DNA from: Streptomyces thermolilacinus SPC6
Lineage (GTDB): Bacteria; Actinomycetota; Actinomycetes; Streptomycetales; Streptomycetaceae
NCBI RefSeq assembly: GCF_000478605.2
Contig: NZ_ASHX02000001.1
Span: 682,001 to 746,000, forward strand
Direction: 5' to 3'
DNA length: 64,000 nt
Shown here: positions 40,804 through 48,562 of the stretch, in pieces
Layout: the number at the start of each line of letters is the position of its first letter
How positions within the stretch are numbered: position 1 is the stretch's first letter
Notes under the pieces: generated by a model
Seen by the model: the letters and a program-made list of their open reading frames with translations, nothing else
Told to the model about the DNA's origin: nothing
Database searches by the model: none
Position numbers and translations under genes: made by a program

Positions 40804-42588
40804 ATGGACACCCCTCTCTCCACCATCGCCGTCGTCGGCCTCGGCACCATGGGCGCCGGCATCGCCGAGGTCCTCGCCCGCGCCGGCCGCGAGGTCGTCG
40901 GCATCGACGTCAGCGAGGCCGCGGCCCGCCGCGCGGTCGCCTCGCTCGCCGCCTCCACCGCCCGGTCCGTGTCCCGCGAGCGGATCACCGAGGAGGAGCG
41001 GCGCGACATCCTCGCCCGGTTCCGCACGTTCTCCGACCTCCAGGCCGCCGCCGACGCCGACCTCGTCATCGAGGTCGTGCCCGAGTCGTACGAGGCGAAG
41101 CAGCAGGTGGTGCGGGCGCTGGACGGCATCGTCCGGCCCGACGCGATCATCGCGACCGGTACGAACGCGCTGTCCGTCACCCGGCTCGCCGCCGACTCCT
41201 CCCGCCCCGAGCGGGTCCTGGGCCTGCACTTCTTCAACCCTGCCCCGGCGATGAAGCTGGTCGAGGTCGTGTCTTCGGTGCTGACCGCCCCGCAGGCCGT
41301 CGCCGCCGTCACGGAGCTGGCGCACGCGCTGGGCAAGGAGCCCGTCGAGGTCGGCGACCGGCCCGGCTTCGTCGCGGACGGCCTGCTGTTCGGCTACCTG
41401 AACCAGGCCGCCGCCATGTACGAGTCGCGGTACGCGTCCCGCGAGGACATCGACGCGGCGATGCGGCTCGGCTGCGGTCTGCCGATGGGCCCGCTGGCGC
41501 TGCTCGACCTGATCGGCGTCGACACGGCCCGTACCGTCCTGGAGGCCATGTACGCCGAGTCCCGCGACCGGCTCCACGCGCCCGCGCCGATCCTGAAGCA
41601 GCTGGCCGAGGCCGGGCTGACGGGCCGCAAAGCGGGGCGCGGCTTCTACACGTACGAGGCGCCGGACAGCGCCGAGGTCGTCCCGGACACCCTCACCCCG
41701 GCGCCGGAGGGCACGGGCGGGGCGGCGCCGCGCGAGGTCCGCTCGGTCGGTGTCGCCGGGTCCGGCACGATGGCGTCCGGCATCGCGGAGGTCTTCGCGA
41801 AGGCCGGGTACGACGTGGTCCTCGCCGCCCGCTCCCTGGAGAAGGCCGAGACGGCGAAGGCTCGTATCGCCAAGTCCCTGGCCCGCTCGGTGGACAAGGG
41901 CAGGCTGACGGCCGAGGCGCGCGACGAGACGCTCGCAAGGATCTCCCCGGCCGGGTCGCTCGACGCGTTCGCTGACGTGGACCTGGCCGTCGAGGCGGTC
42001 GCGGAGGACCTGGAGGTCAAGCGGCAGCTGTTCGCCACGCTCGACAAGGTGTGCAAGCCGGGCGCCGTCCTGGCCACCACCACCTCGTCACTGCCCGTCG
42101 TCGCCTGCGCCCGCGCCACCTCGCGCCCGCAGGACGTGATCGGCATGCACTTCTTCAACCCGGCCCCGGCGATGAAGCTGGTGGAGGTCGTGCGCACGGT
42201 CCTGACCGCCGACGACGTCCACGCCACCGTCCGCGCGGTCACGGCGAAGATCCGCAAGCACCCGGTGGACTGCGGCGACCGCGCCGGGTTCATCGTGAAC
42301 GCGCTGCTCTTCCCGTACCTGAACAACGCCGTGAAGATGGTCCAGGACCACTACGCGACGCTCGACGACATCGACGCCGCGATGAAGCTGGGCGGCGGCT
42401 ACCCGATGGGCCCGTTCGAACTGCTCGACGTGGTCGGCCTGGACGTGTCCCTCGCCATCCAGCGGGTCCTGCACGACGAGTTCCGCGAGCCCGGTCTGGC
42501 CCCGGCCCCGCTGCTGGAGCACCTGGTCGCGGCGGGCTGCCTGGGCCGCAAGACGGGGCGCGGCTTCCGCGAGTATGCGCGGCGCTGA
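40804..42588 (+). CDS. Tandem-duplicated 3-hydroxyacyl-CoA dehydrogenase
   Basis: A 594-residue protein made of two complete 3-hydroxybutyryl-CoA dehydrogenase copies (about 1-285 and 312-594). Each has a Rossmann NAD motif (VVGLGTMGAGIAEVLARAG and VAGSGTMASGIAEVFAKAG), the catalytic HFFNPAPAMKLVEVV and a C-terminal helical domain ending in a GRKxGRGF motif. It should oxidise 3-hydroxyacyl-CoA or, in reverse, reduce acetoacetyl-CoA, feeding crotonyl-CoA to the downstream ccr operon. The ATG at 40804 has GGAG eight bases upstream; a GTG directly before it is too close. The copies are alike enough to show internal duplication. Confidence 0.92.
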   Translation: MDTPLSTIAVVGLGTMGAGIAEVLARAGREVVGIDVSEAAARRAVASLAASTARSVSRERITEEERRDILARFRTFSDLQAAADADLVIEVVPESYEAKQQVVRALDGIVRPDAIIATGTNALSVTRLAADSSRPERVLGLHFFNPAPAMKLVEVVSSVLTAPQAVAAVTELAHALGKEPVEVGDRPGFVADGLLFGYLNQAAAMYESRYASREDIDAAMRLGCGLPMGPLALLDLIGVDTARTVLEAMYAESRDRLHAPAPILKQLAEAGLTGRKAGRGFYTYEAPDSAEVVPDTLTPAPEGTGGAAPREVRSVGVAGSGTMASGIAEVFAKAGYDVVLAARSLEKAETAKARIAKSLARSVDKGRLTAEARDETLARISPAGSLDAFADVDLAVEAVAEDLEVKRQLFATLDKVCKPGAVLATTTSSLPVVACARATSRPQDVIGMHFFNPAPAMKLVEVVRTVLTADDVHATVRAVTAKIRKHPVDCGDRAGFIVNALLFPYLNNAVKMVQDHYATLDDIDAAMKLGGGYPMGPFELLDVVGLDVSLAIQRVLHDEFREPGLAPAPLLEHLVAAGCLGRKTGRGFREYARR

Positions 42589-42712
42589 GCCCGGGGGGAC
42601 GTACGGCCCGGGGCCACACGGGACGTACGACGAGTGGGGCGGGCTGCTCGGGTCCTCGGGCGGCTCTCCCCCTCGGGCGCGGTCCCCCGCGGCGATGGAG
42701 TACGTTCGGGGC

Positions 42713-43537
42713 ATGTCCCAGCCCGCGAAGACACCCCGTGCCAGCACCGCGCCCGACAGCCCGGACAGCCCCGCGGGCGGCCGCGCCGCCGCCCAGCGGC
42801 TGAAGATGCGCCGCGAACTGGCGGCCGCCGCGATGGAGCTGTTCGCGACCAAGGGGTACGAGGCGACGACGGTCGACGAGATCGCCGCCCAGGCGGGTGT
42901 GGCGCGGCGGACGTTCTTCCGCCACTTCCGCTCCAAGGAGGAGGCGATCTTCCCGGACCACGACGACACGCTGGTCCGGGCGGAGGCGGTGCTCAACGCG
43001 GCTCCCGCGCACGAGCACCCGCTCGACACGGTGTGCCGGGGCATCAAGGAAGTCATGAAGATGTACGCCGCGTCCCCCGCGGTGTCCGTCGCGCGCTACC
43101 GGCTCACCCGTGAGGTACCCACCCTGCGGGAGCGCGAGATCGCCTCGGTGGCCCGCTACGAGCGGCTGTTCACCCGCTACCTGCTGGGCCACTTCGACGA
43201 GCGCGACCACCACGACGGCAACGACGACCCGCTGCTGGCGGAGGTGGCCGCGTCCGCGGTCGTCACCGCGCACAACCATGTGCTGCGCCGCTGGCTGCGG
43301 GCCGGCGGCCAGGGCGACGTGGAGGCCCAGCTCGACCACGCGTTCGCGATCGTACGGCGCACGTTCGGCACCGGCATCGGCGCGGGCCGGTCCACCGCGC
43401 CCCGGACCGGCGGGGAGGGCCCGGCGGTGACCGCGTCGGCGGAGGGCGACGTGCTGGTCGCGGTGGCCCGTACGGACGCGCCGCTCGACCAGGTCATGCG
43501 CACCATCACCCGGGCCCTCGGCCACGACACGCCCTGA
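42713..43537 (+). CDS. TetR-family transcriptional regulator
   Basis: A 274-residue regulator. The helix-turn-helix occupies about 30-76 (LAAAAMELFATKGYEATTVD, then AGVARRTFFRHFRSKEEAIF). The ligand domain is followed by a C-terminal extension of about 60 residues. TACGTT lies six bases before the ATG and there is no ribosome site, so it is probably leaderless. It sits between the hydroxyacyl-CoA dehydrogenase and the ccr operon, so an acyl-CoA-responsive role is reasonable but unproven. No copy of the ccr palindrome is visible near its own start. Confidence 0.88.
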   Translation: MSQPAKTPRASTAPDSPDSPAGGRAAAQRLKMRRELAAAAMELFATKGYEATTVDEIAAQAGVARRTFFRHFRSKEEAIFPDHDDTLVRAEAVLNAAPAHEHPLDTVCRGIKEVMKMYAASPAVSVARYRLTREVPTLREREIASVARYERLFTRYLLGHFDERDHHDGNDDPLLAEVAASAVVTAHNHVLRRWLRAGGQGDVEAQLDHAFAIVRRTFGTGIGAGRSTAPRTGGEGPAVTASAEGDVLVAVARTDAPLDQVMRTITRALGHDTP

Positions 43538-43657
43538 CGGCCGTACAACCCTGCGGGCGCGACGGGTGTCCAAATCAGCGGGACGCGGGGGGCCGACGGA
43601 GTCGAGGGCTTTCCGCCCCCGCGCGACGTCACCTCCGCGAAAGGACCCGCTGCCGCC

Positions 43658-45385
43658 ATGACACCTTCCCCGCCCGGACCCCTGCGCCGTGCCGCCCTCG
43701 GAGGCGGCACGGCGCTGGCCGTGCTCCTGACGGGCGCGGCGGGCGCCGGCGCCCCGTCCGCCCTGGCGGACACGCCGCCGCTGCCCGCCGTGATCGACGT
43801 CGGCACCCTCCGCAGCCCCGACACGCTGCCCCGCCCGGCCGGGGCGCTCACGGAGGCGCACTTCCTCACCTACCAGTTCACCGTCTCGGGCCGGCTGCCC
43901 GGCGGCGCGCCGGTCACCGGCGCGGAGATCACCATCGACACCGGCGGCGCCGCGCGGGTCGCAGAGTTCCGCTTCCGCCCCGAGTGCCGGGTCACGGGCA
44001 CGCTCGCGACCTGCCCGGTGGCCATGCCCGACGGCAGCGGCGACCCGGAGACCCACGTCCCCTTCCACATCCGCCCCCGCCTGGGCACGGCGGCCGGGGA
44101 CCGGGGCGTGGTGACGGCGACCGTCAGCGCCGACAACGCCCGCATGCGGGAGGAGACCCCCACCGACATGGCGGTGGTCATCGGCGACCGGGACGGCGTC
44201 GTCCTCGGTGGCTTCCCCGACCCGAACATGCTGGACGTGCCGCCGGGCGGCCGCGCCGCCGTGCCGTTCGAGCTGACCAACACCGGCGCCCGCACCCTGG
44301 ACCGCGTGACGCTCGACGTGGAGGGCTTCGACGGCGACGCGACGGTCGCCCTCCCCGGCGACCACGACAACTGCTGGTACCGGACGAAGGACCCTAAGGA
44401 CCCGAAGTCCGCGCGGACCGGCATGACCTGCGAGTTCACCGGGGGCCTGCGGCCGGGCACGACGTACCGCCCGGCGCCCGGCCTCGCCGTCGCCATGGTG
44501 GGCCTCGCCGAGTACGGCCGCCTGCGGTTCTCCGCCTCCACCCGCCCGGCGACGCGGACGGGCGTACGGGGCCGCTCCGCCCCGCTGGCGCTGGTGCCCG
44601 CCACCACGCCGACGCCGCCGCGCGTACCGGTGCCTGCCGACCACTACACGGTGAACCAGCCGCCCGTCATCGGCGTGCGCAGCGGCCCCGCCGCCGACGG
44701 CGCCGCGGTCGGCACGCGCGTCCGGACGACGGTCGGCCGGGCGGTCACCGCCCGCGTCGGCGTCGCCAACAAGGGGGGCGCGCCGCTCACCGCGCCGGTC
44801 GCCCTGGTCGAGGTGCCGCGCGGCGTGGAGGTCGTACGGCCCGACGCGCGCTGCCGCCCCGAGCCGTGGTCCGACCGGTGGAACGACGCGCCGCCGCCCA
44901 CGTTCGGCGACCGCCCCGGGGACGCCGCCCCGGTGCCGACCGGCGCGGTCTACCGCTGCGCCGACCCGGCGGACCTGGCGCCCGGCGAGCAGCGGCTGTT
45001 CTCCTTCACCCTGAAGCCGCAGCGCGAACTGGACGGCGCCGAGGGCGTCGTGTTCGAGCCGTCGCTCAGCCCGTACGACCCGGGCCAGCGGGCGAAGGTC
45101 GCCTTCCTGTCGGTCACCGCGACCGGAACGGCCACGACGAGCCCCTCCCCCGGCACCACCGGAAGCCCGGCACCCGGTGACACGGCCACGCCCACCCCGT
45201 CCGGTTCCACCACCGCCCCGAGCACCCCGGTGCACGGCACGGGCACGGGCGGCGGCTCGGGCGCCCTCGCGTCGACCGGCTCGACCGGCACCCTGGCCCT
45301 CGCGGGCGCGGCGGCCGCCCTGGCGGCCCTGGGTGCCCTGCTGTTCGTCTCCGTACGCCGCCGCACGACGCGACAGCGTCACTGA
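43658..45385 (+). CDS. Cell-wall-anchored surface protein with LAXTG sortase signal
   Basis: A 575-residue exported protein. A signal peptide (about 1-37, with the core LGGGTALAVLLTGAAGAGAP) is followed by beta-rich domains (about 45-330 and 350-490) that look like Ig or DUF11-type modules. A Thr/Pro/Ser linker then ends in LASTG, a hydrophobic helix and RRRTTRQRH. LAXTG is the signal used by class E sortases of Streptomyces. The protein should be joined to peptidoglycan outside the membrane; its function is unknown. A hairpin after the stop ends the transcript. Three 17-base repeats begin at the stop codon. Confidence 0.85.
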   Translation: MTPSPPGPLRRAALGGGTALAVLLTGAAGAGAPSALADTPPLPAVIDVGTLRSPDTLPRPAGALTEAHFLTYQFTVSGRLPGGAPVTGAEITIDTGGAARVAEFRFRPECRVTGTLATCPVAMPDGSGDPETHVPFHIRPRLGTAAGDRGVVTATVSADNARMREETPTDMAVVIGDRDGVVLGGFPDPNMLDVPPGGRAAVPFELTNTGARTLDRVTLDVEGFDGDATVALPGDHDNCWYRTKDPKDPKSARTGMTCEFTGGLRPGTTYRPAPGLAVAMVGLAEYGRLRFSASTRPATRTGVRGRSAPLALVPATTPTPPRVPVPADHYTVNQPPVIGVRSGPAADGAAVGTRVRTTVGRAVTARVGVANKGGAPLTAPVALVEVPRGVEVVRPDARCRPEPWSDRWNDAPPPTFGDRPGDAAPVPTGAVYRCADPADLAPGEQRLFSFTLKPQRELDGAEGVVFEPSLSPYDPGQRAKVAFLSVTATGTATTSPSPGTTGSPAPGDTATPTPSGSTTAPSTPVHGTGTGGGSGALASTGSTGTLALAGAAAALAALGALLFVSVRRRTTRQRH

Positions 45386-45436
45386 CCACCCGCGGGCAGC
45401 GGCCACCCGCGGACACCGACCACCCGCGGGCTCCGA
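45386..45436. repeat. Three tandem 17-base repeats
   Basis: CCACCCGCGG recurs at 45386, 45403 and 45420, exactly 17 bases apart, with a variable seven-base remainder. The array starts directly after the surface protein stop and runs up to the terminator. Confidence 0.85.
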
Positions 45437-45440
45437 TCGG

Positions 45441-45477
45441 CGAGGGGGCGGACCGGCTGACGCCGGCCGCCCCCTCG
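45441..45477 (+). terminator. Hairpin terminator after the surface protein gene
   Basis: An 11-base stem CGAGGGGGCGG (45441-45451) pairs perfectly with 45467-45477. The 15-base loop contains a second small CCGGC/GCCGG pairing. Confidence 0.8.
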
Positions 45478-45493
45478 TGTTATCCACGGGAGC

Positions 45494-46899
45494 ATGGACG
45501 ACGCGGGCGGGGCGAACGGGGCATACGACGCCAACTGCCGTGACGGGGTGCGCAATTCGGTCGCGGACACATCGGCGGAGACCGTCGTGCAGGCCGGGAG
45601 CATCGGCCAGGTGACCATCAACCAGGGCGCGGCGCGGCCCCCCGTGGCGGCCCTGCGGAGCCTGCCGCCCCGCCCGCACACGGTGGTCGGCCGTGAGCGG
45701 GACCTGGCCACGCTCCTCGGGCATCTGCGCCCGGCCGGCACGGCGGAGCCCATCTCCCCTTGCGCGTGACGCAGGGGCGCCTCCACGACCTGTCGGGGAC
45801 CCAGGCCCGCATACAGGGGCGGCACGCGGAGGCGGTGACGCACTTGTCCAGGGCGGAGCGTATCTGGCGGCGGGAGCGGCGCGACCGGGAGCGCGCGGCC
45901 TCGCTTTGCGCCCTCGGCTCGGCATACCTCGCTCTGGGCCGGAACCCGCAGGCCACGTCGGCCCTCGGCCAGGCGCTGCTCCTGGCCGAGACCGGTGACT
46001 ACCCCTCGGTGACCGCGCTGGCCCACCGTGAGCTGGCCGAGACGGCGCTCCGCGAGGGTGACGCGCGGCGCGCGGCGGAACACGCCGAGACCGCGTTCGC
46101 CCAGGCCCGCCGCACCGGCGACCACGGCGTGCTCGTCTCGGTGCACGCCACCCTCGCAGGCGCGGCCGTCGCGCGGGGTGATCTCGTGGAAGCCCGGTCA
46201 TGGGCCGACCGGGCCCTGGAGCTGGCTCCGCTCTCCGCTCCCCTGTTGAGGATGCTGCCGCACCGCATGGACGCTCCGCTCGCGGACATGGAGGTGGAGC
46301 GGGCCGAGACGGAGTCGCGGAGGGACGCGGTACGGCGCCTGGCCGACAGGGGGCACAGGGCTGCCGCGCGCGCCGTCGCGTCGTCGGCGAGGAAGCGCGA
46401 CGAGGAGCGGCGGGCACGCCGTGATCAGGTCGCGGACCTGGTCATGGCGGCGCTGGAGAGTCCGGACGACGAGAGGTTTCCACCGCCGCCTCCCCCGCCG
46501 GACCGCACCCTGCCCGCCTCCGCCTGGGTGCGGCTCGCGGTGGCTCTGCTGTTCGCCGTGGCGGCTCCGTTCCTCGGTCTGCTGCCCGGGGCCCCGCCCT
46601 TCGGGCACCCGGCGGTCTGGGCGGGGTATCTCACGCTCAGCGCGCTGGGGCTGGCGGCGGCCTACCGGACGCCGGCCACGGGGAGGGACTACCTCTCGGT
46701 GGCGCTGGCGAGCGTCTGGAGCATGACCGGCGCGGGTCTGGGCTTCCTCCAGCCGGGGTCGGACGCCGACGCCGCGTGGGCTTTGGTGCCGCAGTTGCCG
46801 ATGCTCGCGCCGATCGTCGCCTTCTGGCACTTCCACCGTGAGGTGTGGGCTGCCATGTGGCGTGGCTTCGCACGCCGGTTCCCCACCCGGGGCGACTGA
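45494..46899 (+). pseudogene. Disrupted NTPase/TPR-type protein gene
   Basis: Two frames that look like the ends of one larger protein. The first (45494-45769) carries an N-terminal motif ETVVQAGSIGQVTINQG and VVGRERDLATLLGHLRP, the sequence that normally introduces an NB-ARC-type NTPase. The NTPase core with its Walker motifs is absent. The second frame (45760-46899, TTG or GTG start, different phase) begins directly with tetratricopeptide-like repeats (about 20-150 of that frame), then a charged coiled stretch and four membrane helices. A deletion with a frameshift near 45755 explains this best. The second part could still be expressed on its own, but no ribosome site is visible for it. Confidence 0.7.
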
Positions 46900-46947
46900 T
46901 CGATCATCGCTCATCCGAGCGGCGACTTCCACAGCTGAGACAAATTT

Positions 46948-46990
46948 CTGGCACGCAGTGTCTTGTCACCTGGCACGCCGTGCCATACGT
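46948..46990 (+). promoter_or_regulatory. Promoter and operator pair of the ethylmalonyl-CoA operon
   Basis: TTGTCA (46962-46967), exactly 17 bases, and TACGTT (46985-46990) form a good vegetative promoter. The spacer contains the perfect palindrome TGGCACGCCGTGCCA (46970-46984). A degenerate copy beginning TGGCACG lies at 46948-46961, 22 bases upstream, two helical turns away. This is the layout of a repressed promoter. Confidence 0.7.
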
Positions 46991-46996
46991 TGATGT

Positions 46997-47215
46997 TGTC
47001 CGGGCGGCCGGCGTGCAGAGGACTCTCGTACGCCGGCTGTCCCCGCGGCCCTTCCCGGGGCCGCGCGCCCGGACGCCTGCGTCACAGGCACTTCCGCGCA
47101 CCACCCCGCGCCGCCAAGCACCACCGGCCGAACCGACGGCACACCTCCCAGCAGCACACCTCGACGTACCCCTCAGCGTCCCCCAGAAGACGCATGCATC
47201 GCCGGAGGCACCACC
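46997..47215 (+). other. Leader of the ethylmalonyl-CoA operon, about 220 bases
   Basis: The predicted transcript start near 46997 leaves a long untranslated leader. It can form two stems: GCCGGCGT (47006-47013) with 47029-47036, and CGCGGCCC (47044-47051) with 47058-47065. Beyond these I see only the ribosome site GGAGG before the GTG at 47216. I found no cobalamin-riboswitch consensus box. Confidence 0.45.
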
Positions 47216-48553
47216 GTGAAGGAAATCCTGGACGCGATCCAGTCGCCGGACTCCACGTCCGAGGACTTCGCCAACATCAAGCTGCCCGAGTCCTACCGCG
47301 CGGTCACCGTCCACAAGGACGAGACCGAGATGTTCGCCGGGCTCAGCACCCGCGAGAAGGACCCGCGCAAGTCGCTCCACCTGGACCAGGTGCCGCTGCC
47401 CGAGCTGGGCCCCGGCGAGGCGCTCGTCGCCGTGATGGCCAGCTCCGTCAACTACAACTCGGTGTGGACCTCGATCTTCGAGCCGCTGTCCACGTTCGCC
47501 TTCCTGGAGCGGTACGGCAAGCTCTCCGAGCTGACGAAGCGCCACGACCTGCCGTACCACATCATCGGCTCCGACCTGGCGGGCGTCGTCCTGCGCACCG
47601 GCCCCGGCGTCAACGCCTGGCGGCCCGGCGACGAGGTCGTCGCGCACTGCCTCTCCGTCGAGCTGGAGTCCTCCGACGGCCACAACGACACGATGCTCGA
47701 CCCGGAGCAGCGCATCTGGGGCTTCGAGACCAACTTCGGCGGCCTCGCCGAGATCGCGCTCGTCAAGTCGAACCAGCTCATGCCGAAGCCGGACCACCTG
47801 TCGTGGGAGGAGGCGGCGGCCCCCGGCCTGGTCAACTCCACCGCGTACCGCCAGCTCGTCTCCCGCAACGGCGCCGGGATGAAGCAGGGCGACAACGTCC
47901 TCATCTGGGGCGCCAGCGGCGGCCTCGGCTCGTACGCCACCCAGTTCGCGCTGGCCGGCGGCGCCAACCCGATCTGCGTCGTCTCCTCGCCGCAGAAGGC
48001 GGAGATCTGCCGCTCCATGGGAGCCGAGGCGATCATCGACCGCAACGCCGAGGGCTACAAGTTCTGGAAGGACGAGCAGACCCAGGACCCGAAGGAGTGG
48101 AAGCGCTTCGGCAAGCGCATCCGCGAGCTCACCGGCGGCGAGGACATCGACATCGTCTTCGAGCACCCGGGCCGCGAGACCTTCGGCGCGTCCGTGTACG
48201 TCACCCGCAAGGGCGGCACCATCACCACCTGCGCCTCCACCTCGGGCTACATGCACGAGTACGACAACCGCTACCTGTGGATGTCGCTGAAGCGGATCAT
48301 CGGCTCCCACTTCGCGAACTACCGCGAGGCGTGGGAGGCCAACCGCCTGATCGCCAAGGGCAAGATCCACCCGACGCTGTCGAAGGTGTACGCCCTCGAG
48401 GACACCGGCCAGGCCGCGTACGACGTCCACCGCAACCTCCACCAGGGCAAGGTCGGCGTGCTGTGCCTCGCCCCCGAGGAGGGCCTCGGTGTCCGCGACC
48501 CGGAGATGCGCGCCAAGCACATCGACGCCATCAACCGCTTCCGGAACATCTGA
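47216..48553 (+). CDS. ccr: Crotonyl-CoA carboxylase/reductase
   Basis: A 445-residue medium-chain dehydrogenase-fold enzyme that reductively carboxylates crotonyl-CoA to ethylmalonyl-CoA with NADPH. Family features are clear: SSVNYNSVWTSIFEPLSTF, LPYHIIGSDLAGVV, the nucleotide motif LIWGASGGLGSYATQFA and EHPGRETFGASVYVTRKGGT, with the long insert typical of Ccr compared with plain quinone reductases. The GTG start has GGAGG eight bases upstream. It is the first gene of a five-gene unit read from the palindrome-bearing promoter. Ccr products also feed ethylmalonyl-CoA to polyketide assembly in Streptomyces. Confidence 0.97.
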   Translation: MKEILDAIQSPDSTSEDFANIKLPESYRAVTVHKDETEMFAGLSTREKDPRKSLHLDQVPLPELGPGEALVAVMASSVNYNSVWTSIFEPLSTFAFLERYGKLSELTKRHDLPYHIIGSDLAGVVLRTGPGVNAWRPGDEVVAHCLSVELESSDGHNDTMLDPEQRIWGFETNFGGLAEIALVKSNQLMPKPDHLSWEEAAAPGLVNSTAYRQLVSRNGAGMKQGDNVLIWGASGGLGSYATQFALAGGANPICVVSSPQKAEICRSMGAEAIIDRNAEGYKFWKDEQTQDPKEWKRFGKRIRELTGGEDIDIVFEHPGRETFGASVYVTRKGGTITTCASTSGYMHEYDNRYLWMSLKRIIGSHFANYREAWEANRLIAKGKIHPTLSKVYALEDTGQAAYDVHRNLHQGKVGVLCLAPEEGLGVRDPEMRAKHIDAINRFRNI

Positions 48554-48562
48554 GGTCGTCCC

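Noticed and set aside
40520..40804. A 94-codon frame before the hydroxyacyl-CoA dehydrogenase
   Set aside because: His/Arg/Pro-rich composition with no family resemblance and no ribosome site; more likely promoter region.
46997..47215. Cobalamin riboswitch in the ccr leader
   Set aside because: No B12-box-like consensus or the expected multi-stem layout is visible, although the second gene is B12-dependent.
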